In this document: one piece after another, positions 36,600 to 48,559 of the stretch
Layout: each line of letters starts with the position of its first letter
How positions within the stretch are numbered: the stretch's first letter is position 1
From: Delphinapterus leucas
Lineage: Eukaryota; Chordata; Mammalia; Artiodactyla; Monodontidae
Direction: 5' to 3'
Length of the DNA stretch: 64,000 nucleotides
NCBI RefSeq assembly: GCF_002288925.2
Contig: NW_022098004.1
Coordinates: 6,715,759-6,779,758 of the forward strand
Position numbers and translations under genes: made by a program
Notes under the pieces: model-generated
Told to the model about the DNA's origin: nothing
The model's input: only the letters and a program-made list of their open reading frames with translations
Database searches by the model: none

Positions 36600-36835
36600 T
36601 GGGCTCCTATCAGGTATGAAACCTTCCGTGGTCCCTCAAAGAACGTGTCAGAACTTATCTTCATTTTCATTACAAAGGCAGTTGTGTGTGGATTCTACCA
36701 ATGTTTGCCAGATCCCCCAAACAATAATGTCCGTGAAATTAAAGACCATGTCTATTTCGATCAGAACTCAACGGTTCCCTGCCCTTGGCAAATAATCAGT
36801 AGCTATTAAATGAATAAATAATGGGAGGAATGAAT
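36600..36835 (+). repeat. L2 LINE 3' end
   Basis: 'attaaagaccatgtctatttcgatcagaactcaacggttccctgcccttggcaaataatcagtagctattaaatgaataaataatg' fits the L2 tail. Confidence 0.5.
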
Positions 36836-36865
36836 TCAGCAATGATGAATAAAAGCAAAGAGACA

Positions 36866-37104
36866 GGGACTTCCCCGGTGGCGCAGTGGTTAAGCATCCA
36901 CCTGCCAATGCAGGGGACACGGGTTCGAGCCCTGGTCCGGGAAGATCCCACATGCCACGGAGCAACCAAGCCCGTGCGCCACAACTACTGAGCCCACGTG
37001 CGGCAACTACTGGAGCCCACACGCGTAGAGCCCGTGTGCCACAAGAGAAGCCACTGCGATGAAAAGCCCGTGCACCACACCGAAGACCCAATGCAGCCAA
37101 AAAT

Positions 37105-37131
<27 letters not shown>
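36866..37131 (+). repeat. CHR-2 SINE with perfect 15-bp TSD
   Basis: gggacttccccggtggcgcag to the A-rich tail; lacks part of the 3' half. Duplication aaaagcaaagagaca at 36851-36865 and 37132-37146. Confidence 0.95.
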
Positions 37132-37135
<4 letters not shown>

Positions 37136-37558
37136 GCAAAGAGACAACCAGTTCATTGGCAGCCTCTCTTCCTGACTAGCCTTTGAGAGCCACAGCTGAG
37201 ACGTGTTCTCCCGACCTCAGTTCCCAAAAGGCTTTCACGACCTTACAGTAGAAGAGGCTAATTCTAAGGAAACAGACCTTCTTCCCTCTCAGACTTGAGG
37301 TGTGGTACCTCCTGGGGCTGTGGGAAGAGCAGGCAGAAGGTTCTAGAAAGCAGGACATGGGCCTGAGTTTCTCGCCGAGACTTCCAGTGGGTGGCTTTGG
37401 TGGCAGGAGACGCTCTCTCAAGCCCGAGGAAGAAGCCAGACACGTGCTCCCACCCGTCCTCTGGCCTCTGCACACCCTCTTCTAGAATTCACATCACTGG
37501 TTCAAGTGGGGGGCCCCAAGACCAAAGCAGAGCCAGTCGTACCCCTGGATTGACATAT

Positions 37559-38310
37559 ACAGTCAATTCTCACCTTTCAAAGCAGTTACATTCTGTAAAG
37601 TCACTGTAAACACTGAATAGGCAAATATGGAACCATTACTCCTCGGGGGGAAATACAAGGTTAGGTTTCTGCGAGCCTCTGGTCACAACATTTTCCTCAA
37701 CTGATCAACACAAAACCTTGTTTTATATGTTTGTTTAAAGACACCTTATTTAACATATATTGTTGATTCCTTAGCACTGAGCTCACAGCCAGCAGCAATG
37801 TAACTCACGCCTGGACAAAGCTTATGTAACACCTGTTATTTTCTCCATAAGGCATAGCACAGCCTTCTTGTGCTTCATAGGAACACTAGACAGCCGTCGG
37901 GGGCCTTTTAAATGACAAAATCACACCCAAAAGGCAAAAAAGTGAGAAAAACGTGGTGCTAACTAGCCTGTTACACTATGAGAGCTGAAACAAGCACGCA
38001 GCCAGCTGGGAACATACCTCGGGCAACTCCAATGTTCACGGCTCTAGGAACTCCCTGGCCGTCTAGTGGCGGGGACTTGCACTTCCACTGGCAAGGTCCC
38101 AGGTTCAATCCCTGGTTGGGAAACTAGGATACCGCAAGTTGAGAGGCGTGGCCCAAAACAAACAAACAAAAAAGCAAAAAAAAGTTCACGGCTCTACGCA
38201 TGTGCACAGATGACTACAGAAGCCACGAGGTTTGGTACGGGGGTTACAAATAAGTTTTAGCGAGTAAGCAAATTTGGAAAGGTGGAATCCACGAGTGAGG
38301 ACCAAGGGTA
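37559..38310 (-). mobile_element. Tigger-type (TcMar) DNA transposon remnant
   Basis: Left end starts ta|cagtcaattctcacc, the Tigger terminal sequence after a TA target. The inside reads 'ggttaggtttctgcgagcctctggtcacaacattttcctcaactgatcaac', and the right part 'ggttacaaataagttttagcgagtaagcaaattt'. 37740-37910 reversed corresponds to the start of the Tigger transposase gene (DNA-binding, CENP-B-like part) with many changes. A SINE at 38047-38183 interrupts it. It is non-functional. Confidence 0.75.
38047..38183 (+). repeat. Short CHR-type SINE inside Tigger, perfect TSD
   Basis: ggaactccctggccgtctagtgg to ggcccaaaacaaacaaacaaa. Duplication gttcacggctcta at 38034-38046 and 38184-38196. Confidence 0.9.
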
Positions 38311-38718
38311 GATGCTGAGGGCAACTGGCACTCTCGTAGGGCTGCTGGGCTGGGGCTGCTCATGGCTACACGATCTGCTCTATAGCGAGGCCTGTCTCTG
38401 AAAGGAGAGAACAGGGCAAAAAGCAAGGACCGGCAGCAAGGTGAGCAAAGGACGAGAGAGACAGTTTCCGTTTCTGCTCCCAAGACCCTAGCTCCTTGGA
38501 TCTGGTGAGTTACAGAGCATTCTTCTCGGCCACACATTCCAGTATATTCTCCTTTTTGCTTAAGCTGGTTTCTGACCCTTGCAGCCCAAAGATTCCAACT
38601 TGTGCTCGGGGCAGTGGAAACTGGGCATGAGATACACTCTCTCTAAAGTGAGGACAGAGGTGACAGAGAAGACTGGGCAATTGGCAGCAAGAGGGGAAAG
38701 GCACATGCATATGTACGT

Positions 38719-38719
<1 letters not shown>

Positions 38720-38762
<43 letters not shown>
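38720..38762. repeat. (CA)n microsatellite, about 21 units
   Basis: Uninterrupted ac/ca dinucleotide run; likely length-polymorphic. Confidence 0.97.
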
Positions 38763-38766
<4 letters not shown>

Positions 38767-39141
38767 TCCCCAGTCTGCAAGCTGACCAGGGCCACCCGGG
38801 ATGCAGGGCACCCCCAGAAGAAGGTTCTACTGGGACTACCAAATAATTTGCAGAAGCACAGCTGGAAGTGGACGCTCAGGCCCCGGGGATCAGGTGTCAC
38901 ACCTAAATCTAGAACAGATGCCCAGGCAGATGGCAGAGCCAGCAGGCATGCACAATTCCACATTTTCAGTCGCTGTGGGAAAATAAAGCCACCGGACCTC
39001 ATGAAGCAGGATGCAGATTTGCCCTCGGGATCATCACCAGCTGCCACATGGAGAACACCTTTGTTGCTTGGGGAAGAAGGAAGACTATGGGGATCACAAA
39101 GGAAGTGGGTAATGCAAAAAGAGGAAGTAGGTATATTCTAG

Positions 39142-39810
39142 AAGTGCACTGTCCGATACAGTAGCTATTGGCCAGACACAGCTCGTGAGCACCTGGAACT
39201 GAATTGGTCTAAATTGAGATGTTCTGCAGGTATAAGACACACTAGATTTTGAAGACTCAGAACAAAAACAAAAATGTAAAAATCTCATTAATAATTATAT
39301 TGTGGGGACTTCCCTGGTGGCACAGTGGTTAAGAATCCACCTGTCAATGCAGGGGACACGGGTTCGAGCCCTGGTCTGGGAAGATCTGACATGCCACGGA
39401 GCAACTAAACCTGTGAGCCAAAACTACTGAGCCTGCACTCAAGAGCCCGCGAGCCACAACTACTGAGCCCACGTGCCACAACTTCTGAAGCCTGCATGCC
39501 TAGACCCCATGCTCTGTTACAAGAGAAGCCACCACAATGAGAAGCCCATGCACCGCAACGAAGAGTAGCCCCTGCTCGCCACAACTACAGAAAGCCCGCA
39601 TGCAGCAATGAAGACCCAACGCAACCAAAAATTAAAAAAAAAAAAAATTATATTGTGTACATGTTGAAATACTTTGGATATGCTGAGTCACATAAAATAT
39701 ATTATTAATTTCACCTCTTTCTTTTTTTAGTGTCGTGACTAGAATATTTGAAACTATGCATGTACCCGGCATTGGTGGTTCTCATTATATTTCTTTTAGA
39801 CAGAGCTGGT
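39142..39810. mobile_element. hAT-type MITE, interrupted by a SINE
   Basis: Left 'gtgcactgtccgatacagtagctattgg' and right 'cattatatttcttttagacagagctg' are imperfect inverted ends. Inside, 'gattttgaagactcag' and 'atattattaatttcacctctttct' match a common mammalian hAT MITE whose name I am unsure of. A SINE at 39305-39645 splits it. Confidence 0.6.
39305..39645 (+). repeat. CHR-2 SINE, full-length, perfect TSD
   Basis: gggacttccctggtggcac to gcaaccaaaaattaaaaa. Duplication aattatattgtg at 39293-39304 and 39646-39657. Confidence 0.95.
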
Positions 39811-39914
39811 CTAGAAGTAGCCTACCTTGGCTACAGCAGAATGGAGAGGCAGGTGGGTGGGCAGTGTGATGGGATGGGGGAAAGAGCAAGTGAGGTCTCT
39901 GTTCAGATCTTCCG

Positions 39915-40130
39915 CCCATTTTTAATTGGGTTGTTTGTTTTCTTATTGTTGAGTTTTAGGGATTCTTTGTATATTCCGGATACAAGTCCTTTATTAGTCA
40001 CGTTGTGCAAACATTTTCTCCCAGTCTATGCCTTGTCTTTTCAATCTCAACCTAAAGTTTTTATAGCACATAGTGATTGGGGAAATCTGACCTTATTAGT
40101 TCCTCTAAAAGCCTTGGTAACCTTTGGTTG
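39915..40130 (-). repeat. Old L1 ORF2 fragment (antisense)
   Basis: 'gggattctttgtatattccggatacaagtcctttattag...gtgcaaacattttctcccagtctatg' is the reverse of L1 ORF2. Confidence 0.75.
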
Positions 40131-40605
40131 ACTTGCCTAATTCACTTAACTCACCAGTAATAGGGTATAACTCACAGGTTTATTGTGATGACTGGACACT
40201 ATACATGAATATCCATACACATGATCACATGGGTACATACGTGCTTATAATATCCAGCATGATGCTGACTCATGGCACATGCTCAATAAATGCAATAATT
40301 ACTCTGCCTTCAAGATGTTCCTGTCCTCTTGTCGGCAGTGCCTCCCAGTTCCCCCCCGCCAACTCCCCTTAGAGGGTAGCTGGCAACCAAATGGCAGGCA
40401 GAAGGGCTCAAGCAGACAGTTAAGAAGGGAGGAGGCATTTCCACGGCTCTGTGAAAAGACTCACCAAGTATGGACACCCTGGGGACAAGGCATTAAATCT
40501 TGAAGTGATGGAAAATCTGTGCCACACCTCAGCCACCACATCCAAGTGAACTTGAACATTTACTAGCGAAAGTAAGATGAGCCAGCCCATTCAAAAAATG
40601 GTCCT

Positions 40606-40970
40606 GGGACTTCCCTGGTGGCGCAGTGGTTAAGAATCTGCCTGCCAATGCAGGGGACACAGGTTTGAGCCCTGGTCCGGGAAGATCCCACATGCCATGG
40701 GGCAACTAAGTCCGTGTGCCACAACTACTGAGCCTGCACTCTAGAGCCCGTGAGCCACAACTACTGAAGCCTGTGCACTAAGAGCCCGTGCTCTGCAACA
40801 AGAGAAGCCACAGCAATGAGAAGCCCACACACCGCAGTGAAGAGGAGAAGAGTAACCCCTGCTGGCCGCATCTAGAGAAAGCCAGCATGAAGCAATGAAG
40901 ACCCAACGCAGCCAAAAAATTAATTTAAAAATTAATTTTAAAAAAAGATTAAAAAAAATAATAAATAAAA
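40606..40970 (+). repeat. CHR-2 SINE, full-length
   Basis: gggacttccctggtggcgcag to gcagccaaaaaattaatttaaaa. A second SINE is inserted in its A-rich tail. Confidence 0.92.
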
Positions 40971-40986
40971 ATAAACTAGAACAATG

Positions 40987-41282
40987 GGACTTCCCCGGTG
41001 GTGCAGTGGTTAAGAATCCACCAGTCAATGCAAGGGACACGGGTTCGAGCCCTGGTCTGGGAAGATCCCACATGCCACGGACCAACTAAACCCATGCGCC
41101 ACAGCTACTGAAGCCCACGCCTAGAGCCCGTGCTCCGCAACAAAAAAAGCCACTGTAATGTGAAGCCCACACACCGCAATGAGGAGCAGCCTGTGCTCGC
41201 CCCAACTGGAGAAAGCCTGTGCACAGCAACGAAGACCCAAAGCAGTTATAAATAAATAAATAAATAAATTTTAAATAAATAA
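40987..41282 (+). repeat. CHR-2 SINE inserted at the tail of the previous one
   Basis: ggacttccccggtggtgcag to gcagttataaataaataaat. Perfect duplication ataaactagaacaatg at 40971-40986 and 41283-41298. Confidence 0.95.
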
Positions 41283-41298
41283 ATAAACTAGAACAATG

Positions 41299-42070
41299 AG
41301 GCAAAAGGAAGATGCAAATCAGAACCACAATGAGATATGGTTCCCTCCCACCAGGATGGCTAACATCAAGACAGATAGACAAGGGACTTCTCTGGTGGTC
41401 CAGGGGCTAAGACTCCCAGCTCCCAATGCAGGGGGCCAGGGTTCAATCCCTTGTCAGGTGACTAGATCCCACATGCTGCAACTAAAAGTTCGCATGCTGC
41501 AACTAAAGATCCTGCATGCCACAAATAAGACCCGGTGCGACCAAATAAATAAATATTTGGGAGAAGAAAAAGACAGACGAGAACAAGTGCTGGTGAGGAT
41601 GTGGAGACACTGGAACCCTCATACACTGCTGGCGGGAATGTAAAATAGTACAGCCACTTTGGAAAACAGCCTGGCAGCTCTTCAAACAAGTAAACAGAGT
41701 TACATGTGACCTGGCAAAGCCACTCTTAGGCATACATCCGAGAGAATGAAAATATATTCACACAAACATATGTACACAAATGTTCACAACAGCATTATCC
41801 ACAATAGCCAAAAAGTGGAAACAACCCAAATGTCCATCAAGCGATGAACAAAATATGGTCTATCCTTACAATGGAATATCCTTCAACCATAAAAAGGACT
41901 GAGTACTGATACATGCCACAATATGGATGCCCACTGACAACAGTATACTAAATGAAAGTAGTCAGGTGCCAAAGGGTAGACAGTCCGTTTAAACGAAACG
42001 CCCAGGACAGGCAAATCTATAGACAGAGTAAGTAGTTCCTCCTCAAAAAGAAAAGAAAAAAAAAAAAAGT
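41299..42070 (+). repeat. L1 3' end, interrupted by a SINE
   Basis: 'gatgcaaatcagaaccacaatgagatatgg', then after the SINE 'ggtgaggatgtggagacactggaaccctcatacactgctggcgggaatgtaaaatag' and 'aacaacccaaatgtccatcaagcgatgaac' are the late ORF2/3' part of L1. Confidence 0.9.
41384..41556 (+). repeat. CHR-type SINE variant inside L1
   Basis: gggacttctctggtggtccagg to gcgaccaaataaataaatatt, with a different middle ('catgctgcaactaaaagttcgcatgctgcaactaaag'). Confidence 0.85.
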
Positions 42071-42689
42071 GGTAGATCATGGTGGAAGATATTCACTCAA
42101 CAGCACACAGTTATTGAGCACCTACTGACGGCACTGGTGCCAGAAGCTAGAAGTACAGAGACCAAACAAGACAACCCCCGCCTTAAGGAACTAGAGTCCA
42201 GTCTCTTCATTCCAGACCCAGCTCTGGTCGGCAACTCTGCATAGCCATACATTTTTGGAACCAACTTCAAAACGAAAGACGGTCCAGAGCCTTATTCTCG
42301 AGCAAGGAAAATGACACCCAACTCACATCCCAGAAGAGAGCCTGTCCTAGTAAAACGCATGAGCTGAGCAATCAGAATAACTGTAACTAAATCCCCACGG
42401 TTACCCTTGGAAAGTTCCTCAGCTTCCCTCAGCATCGAATTTCTCCTATTAACTTTCTGGGGTTACTGTGAGGCCCCATCAGCAGCCTCGGCCCACACTA
42501 CGGGCTCCTAAGTTTTCCGCCACCATCCAAAGTGGTCCTGTTGATGTCACTGCGAGACCCACAGCCTTCAGCCAACAGGGGAATCAAGCTGCTAGATTCA
42601 CGGCCTAGGACAGAATAAAGGCAAACCAGGAGGAGAAGGACGCCCAAACAACACTCACAAGACCCTTCATTTGCCTGTGAATTTCATAT

Positions 42690-43800
42690 CTGTAAAAGAT
42701 GTGAGAGCCCATGGACATCCAGATCCTGGTAGGGGTGGTAGGTGGGCATACAAGTCGGTGAAGCTTTCCTGGGGACAACTGAACTCTATGCCCAGAGCCC
42801 TCGACACAGCCTGCCTTCCTCCCAGAAATTCTTCTAGAAATTTATCCTAAGGAAATTAACAGGGATGTGCCTACGAGTTAGATATGAAAATGTTCTCGGG
42901 ATCACTGTTTGACATGGCAAAATAACAAACTACATAATATACACATATAGAAGTTTGGTAAAAAATAAAAATATACATAAATAAAAATTATGAAATAAGG
43001 TAGAGGGACTTCCCTGGTAGCCCAGTGGTAAAGAATCCACCTTCTAATGCAGGAGACGCGGGTTTGATCCCTGGTCAGGGAACTAAGATCCCACATGCCG
43101 CGGGGCAACTAAGCCCTCGCGCCACAACTACTGAGCTTGCGCGCCTCAACTAGAGAAGCCACACGCCGCTAACTACAGAGCTCACGCGCCCTGGAGCCTG
43201 TGCGCCACAACTACAGAAAGAAAACCCGCAAGTCGCAACTAGAGAGAAGCCCGCGTGCCACAAATGGAAAAAAACCCGAGCAGACCACGCACCGTAACGA
43301 AAAGATCCTGCCCGCCTCAACAAAGATCCTGTGTGCTGCGACTAAGACCCGACGCGGCCAAAAAAAAATTAAGGAAAATAAATAAATTAAATAACAGCTA
43401 TTAAAAAATAAGTAAGGTAGAAAAATATAGCCATTTAAAACAAAATGGAAGGCATATACTTGGGCTGGAAAGATGTTCACAACTGGAAACCACCTAAGTC
43501 TCCATAAGCTAAAGGACAGGTGCATCTATCAAGGTGAACTAATGTAGTAAAAGAGCTATGGGCGGTTCAGATAAAGCTACTGATGCTGTGTGGATACCTC
43601 ACAAATAATATAAACTGCAGACTAAAATGTTTGAAATAAATGTAAAAAGTATGCATGGGAATGACACTTATCAAAGCATGATACTGGTTTCTCCAGGGAA
43701 GGAGGGGTATACGTGAGGACTTAACTGTAATATTTAATTTCTTAAAAACAGACAAAAAAGATCCAAAGCAAATACTACGATGTGTCTATGTTGATTAGGA
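42690..43800 (+). repeat. Old L1M 3' sequence, interrupted by a SINE
   Basis: 'agaaattcttctagaaatttatcctaaggaaattaacaggg' and later 'cctcacaaataatataaactgcag...gatactggtttctccagggaaggagg' are L1M-like on both sides of the SINE at 43005. Confidence 0.55.
43005..43385 (+). repeat. Divergent long CHR-type SINE
   Basis: agggacttccctggtagcccag to gcggccaaaaaaaaattaagg, with a rearranged, longer middle of 'cgccacaactac/ctcaactagag' blocks. Flanks ataaggtag / gtaaggtag. Confidence 0.88.
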
Positions 43801-43802
43801 GG

Positions 43803-44645
43803 GTGTATTCATTTCCTATTGCTGCTGTGTAACAAATTACCACCAACGCAGGGCCACCATTTATTATCTTTTTATTATCTTACGGTTCTGGAGGTCAGAA
43901 GTCAAATATGGGTCTCACTGGGCTACAATCAAGGTGTCAGCAGGACTCTCTTCCTTCTGGGGGTGCCGGCGAGAGTCCATTCCCTTGCCTTTTCCAGCTT
44001 CTAGAGGCTGCCGGCATCCCTGGGCTCATGGACCCCTTCCACCTTCAAAGCACTGACTTTATCACTCTAACCTCTGCTTCTGACATCACGTCTCCTCCTC
44101 TGACTCTGACCCTCCTCCCTCCCTCTCTTTTTTTTCTTTTTTAAAAATTTTATTATTATTTGTTTTTGGCTGCGTTGGGTCTCCGTGACTGAGCACAGGC
44201 TTTCTCCAGTTGCGGCGGGCGGGGTCTGCTCTTCATCCCGGTGCGCGGGTTTCTCACTGCGGTGGCTTCTCATGTTGCGGAGCACGGGCTCTAGGCGCGC
44301 GGGCTTCAGTAGTTGTGGCTCGTAGGCTCTAGAGCGCAGGCTCAGTAGTTGTGGCCCACGGGCTTACTTGCTCTGCAGCATGTGGGATCTTCCCGGATCA
44401 GGGACTGAACCCGTGTCCCCTGCATCGGCAGGTGGATTCTTAACCACTGGGCCACCAGGGAAGTCCCTCCCTTTCACTCATAAGGACCCTTGTGATGACA
44501 CTGGGCCCACCCAGATAATCCAGAATGATCTCCTCATCTCAGAATCCTTAACTTAATCACAGCTCCAAAGAGCCTTTTGCCACATTGGGCAGGAGTCACA
44601 GGTTCTGAGGACGAGGATGTGAATACCGGGCTGGGGGGCAGGGTG
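43803..44645 (-). repeat. MaLR (MLT1-like) LTR, copy 3 of 3, interrupted by a SINE
   Basis: 'gtattcatttcctattgctgctgtgtaacaaattacc' through 'gttctggaggtcagaagtcaaatatgggtctcactggg' to 'tcacaggttctgagg'. Best preserved of the three copies. Confidence 0.7.
44128..44466 (-). repeat. CHR-2 SINE, full-length, inside LTR
   Basis: tttttggctgcgttgggtctcc to ggccaccagggaagtccc. Flanks ccctccctctc / ccctccctttc. Confidence 0.93.
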
Positions 44646-44718
44646 GTTTATCCCCAGAATACATAGAAATAATAATAATAACGATAGCAGTAGTCGCAGT
44701 AGTAGTGGTCGTAATAGC

Positions 44719-44945
44719 AGCAGCTAACTCTTACTGAGTGCTCTGAGCCGTCCGTGAGGCCCAAAGTGGGCTAGCTAGCTCTCCTAATCCTCCTGAGAAT
44801 GCGGTGAGGAAGGCGTTACTATTACCCCATTTTATACATGGGAAAATGAGAAGCTAAAAAACTTGTCCATGGTCACAAACGTTGTAAGTGACAGAGCCAA
44901 GATCTGAACCCAGGCAGTCAGACCCTAGAGGACATGCTCTTAAGT
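44719..44945 (-). repeat. MIR SINE
   Basis: 'gcagctaactcttactgagtgctctgagcc...cccattttatacatgggaaaatgagaagc...gatctgaacccaggcagtcagacc' is MIR reversed, preceded by an aat/agt triplet stretch (44668-44717). Confidence 0.85.
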
Positions 44946-45215
44946 ACACAGGCGTTTGTCACCTTTGTCTCTACACCAATCTCAACATTTTAAATAACTC
45001 CTAAAGAGAAGAAGGTGGTCACGATATAGCACAAAATGAAAAATGCATATTACTAAAGAGTATTATGAAAGGATTATGTTTTGTAAAAATGTAACTGTGT
45101 CTTGCAAAAAAAAAAAAAATCTGGAAGGGTTACACCAAGTGTGAACACGCATCCCTCTGGGTCGGGGGTGGCGAAGAGTTCGTAATCCTCACCAAAGTTA
45201 AAAATCTTTCTACTA

Positions 45216-45426
45216 GGGGCTTCCCTGGTGGCGCAGTGGTTCAGAGTCAGCCTGCTAATGCAGGGGACACGGGTTCATGCCCTGGTCCGGGAAGATCCCA
45301 CATGCCGCGGAGCGGCTGGGCCCGTGAGCCATGGCCGCTGAGCCTGCGCGTCTGGAGCCTGTGCTCCGCAATGGGAGAGGCCACAACAGTAAGAGGCCCG
45401 CGTACTGCAAAAAAAAAAAAAAAAAA
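45216..45426 (+). mobile_element. Young short CHR-2 SINE with perfect 15-bp TSD
   Basis: ggggcttccctggtggcgcag to gcgtactgc plus a long A run. Duplication aaaatctttctacta at 45201-45215 and 45427-45441. Confidence 0.96.
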
Positions 45427-46309
45427 AAAATCTTTCTACTAATGGACACATGTGACTTCTTCAAGAAAAACAAAGTAAGAGCCGTTTAATTAGGGGGAAA
45501 TAAAACCACGTCAGAGGGGCCTTGCTGGGAGCTGTCTTCAACAGGAGATGGGTGTAACTTTCACCATCGGCCACCCCAGCTCAGGCCCTTCTTGCCTCCC
45601 CAGGGACATCGGTCCTCCCCCCGGCCAGGTCCCTGCTCCCACCAGCAGAGGCTGGCAGCAGGCCAGGAGTGGCCTGGAGTGGCCAGGCATGGCAGGCAGG
45701 TGACACCTGGCCGGTGAGATCCAATCGGACTGAGAAGCTGAGGCAGGGAGCCCCCAGCGGGCCCCCAGTCCTGAGGTGTGTCCGCCCCTGTGAGTCCTGG
45801 AGGCCTCCTCCTGCCATATCGCTCTCGACTGTGCGGTGCTGACTCTAACTCTGCTAGTTTCCATTCTACTGATCAGCAAGTTCCAGGCTTTTCCTTCTCA
45901 GAACAGAATCCTTCACACACAGACACTTCACCCCTCAGAACTCACTCCCAACCATGGCCACCGGCACACCTCGTGTGAGACGAAAGCATCTTACAGCTTC
46001 TCCCTGCTGTGCCAGGAGTGTGGAAGAGGCCCTCCTGCTCTAAAGTGGCATCAGCACCGGCCCTGTTTACGAAACTTCACCGCTGCCCTGTGGACGCTCC
46101 TCCTCCAACTCCAGGCCTCGCTGGACCTGCGGAGGGAGAAAGGCAGGGAGCTGGGCTGCCCGCCGACGGCCAGGCTCAAACCCAAGGGACCTTAAGCCTG
46201 TAGGACCCCTACCCACACGGGTCAGGAGGGGCCAGCCTCTACATGGGTGGGCTACACGACGGCCACCCCCAGCGCCCCCAGGCACACACAGATGCGGCAC
46301 ACACAAGCT

Positions 46310-46450
46310 CTGTCAGGCACATACCATGCGCGTCAGACGCACTTACAAATGTAATCCTCACTACCATCCTACAGGGTAGCCCGGCCATTCATTACCCATC
46401 TCACGCATGAGAAAACTGAGGCAAGCACAGGCCCAGGCCAGAAGCATCAA
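46310..46450 (-). repeat. MIR SINE fragment
   Basis: 'acaaatgtaatcctcactaccatcctacagggtagcccggccattcattacccatctcacgcatgagaaaactgaggc' is MIR reversed. Confidence 0.7.
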
Positions 46451-47339
46451 GTGTGGTTAAAGGAGTTGTCACAGAGCTGTCCTATCTTAACCCCAGACAC
46501 TGCCACCTCTGGGGAGAGAGAAGGGGACAGAGGCTGAGAGGGCAGCCAGGTGTGGTTTCCCGGATCTATCTGCTGACCACGTCTCTGAGAAGCACCCACT
46601 GCAGGTCAGGTGTGGGCCAGGTGCTGGGATGCCTCCCTGGTGATCAGAAGCCGTGGGCCCCAGCCTCCCGGAGCTCACTGCCAGGGGGCAGGAAAAGTCA
46701 ACACCAGGATTTCTGGCTTCAACCTCAAGGTGCACAGCACTCAGGTCTCTTCCAAGGCAAAACAAGACGTGTCACTTCGCCCGCCTGACATGGGAAAATG
46801 TTCGTTTACAGCGAAGACAGACGGGGGTAGGGGTGAGGGTGGGCTGGGGAGGGTGGAGGGGGAGGCAGATTATTTTCTTTCCTACAGGATTCACCAGGGG
46901 ATGCCTTTTAATAGCTCCCTCCCCTAGTCAGACATGCGTAAGAGATCCAACCTGCCCCCACTGTTGGGGACCCTCTAATTGCGTGAAGCAGGAACACATG
47001 TGCCTCCCAGGGCTTGGCACTACAGCACAGATGCTCCCTGTGCCGTCCCTCTGGCTTCAGATGTGTCCACACTCCAGCTGCCCCTCTCTCCTGTCCTCTC
47101 CTCCCCAACGGCCAGATGGACTTCTGGGCTGGGACACTGAGATCCCCAAAAGCCAGACCAAAAGAGAGTCCTGTCCACACCTCCACAGACATTGGGAGCA
47201 CAGGGAACTGGATGGACCACAACTAACCAGACACGCACAGCATCCTCCAAAGAGGAGGCTTGGTTACTAGGAGAGAATTCAAGGGATGTACTTCCAAGAG
47301 ACGGGCAAGAAGCCTGAGCCATGGTAACGAGAGCCAACC

Positions 47340-47560
47340 TCACATAGCGCTTCCCCTACCTTTCTAAGTGATTTACCTTCAGGAGCTCATCTGATCCTCC
47401 TGAAGACCCTATAAGGTGGGTACTGTCATTCTTCCCATTTTACAGGTGAGGAAACAGAGGCACAGAGAGGGAAGTCTCTTGCCCAAGCCACAGACTTGGG
47501 ACTCAAACCCAAGCAGGCTGGCTCCAATCCCCACGTTTAACCAGCACACAACACTGCCTC
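47340..47560 (-). repeat. MIR SINE
   Basis: 'ggtgggtactgtcattcttcccattttacaggtgaggaaacagaggcacagagaggg' is the MIR core reversed. Confidence 0.9.
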
Positions 47561-47738
47561 TCACACCCTCACAGCCAAGACCAATGCAGCCAGGAACTGA
47601 GATGACACTTGGAGTAAAGCAAGGGCTCTTAAATTCCTTTACAACAAACTCCAGCTTGTCCATATTATCTGCGGCCACGTGGATACATCAACCGCTGGGT
47701 TCACCTCCCTGCCCCTCGGGCTCCTTTTAAAAGGGAGT

Positions 47739-48127
47739 GTGTTAGTCTGCTAGGGATGCTGTAGCGAAACACCCCCAACTGGGTGGCTTCAACAACAGAA
47801 ATGTATTGTCTCCCGGTTCAGATCAAGGTGTTGGCAGGAGTGGCTCCTTCTGTGGCTGTGAGAGGGAATGGCTTCCCAGGATGTCGGCAACCCTCAGTGT
47901 TCCCGAGCTTACAGAGGCATCGTCGTGCGTGTGTGTGTGCACGCGCCCTCTTCTTATAAGGACACCAGTCATATGGGATTAGGGGGCCATTGTGTGCCAG
48001 CATGACCTCATCTTAACTAATTACATCTGCAAAGACCCTATTTCCAAATAAGGTCACCTTCTGAGGTCCTGGGGATTAGGGCTTCAACACATGAATTTGG
48101 AAGGGAGACACAATTCACCCGTAACAG
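47739..48127 (-). repeat. MaLR-type LTR, near full-length
   Basis: 'tgtgttagtctgctagggatgctgtagcgaaac' to 'agggcttcaacacatgaatttggaagggagacacaattcacccgtaaca'; LTR reversed, with 'cttcttataaggacaccagtcatatgggattagg' inside. Confidence 0.75.
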
Positions 48128-48559
48128 GGACCCATCTCTGCCCAGAGTCCTGAAGAAGCCAGACCATGTTCTCTATCAGGAGACCCGTCTAACCCACCCT
48201 CCACACCAAAGCTGACCGGAGATGACACTGGTCTCAAAGGCAGCCAACCCCCGAGCACGGGCTCAGAAGACCCAGCCAATCAGAGGCATCCATCGTTGGG
48301 AGGCTGGGACCCAAAGCCTTCATTGATGGGGCGACACTGTCAAAGTGGAGAGCTTTGCTGGGGAGGGTCTAGCCATGACTATGAGGAAACCTAAGACGGC
48401 CGACAAAGCCCATCTATGGAGAGACGTCACCACCGGCAGCTCTTGTCACATATGGGATGGGCGAGTCCTCAGTGCCATCACCTCCCCTTCCCAGGAGGCC
48501 CAGTGCAAAGGCTTTTCATTTCCCTGAATTCCTGCAAGAATCCCTAAATCCCTGCAATC

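Noticed and set aside
37559..38310. Functional transposase gene in the Tigger element
   Set aside because: Internal deletion, stop codons and a SINE insertion; only a short start region is traceable.
38720..38762. CA run as a CRISPR-like or regulatory array
   Set aside because: Plain dinucleotide microsatellite; no spacers, and the genome is mammalian.
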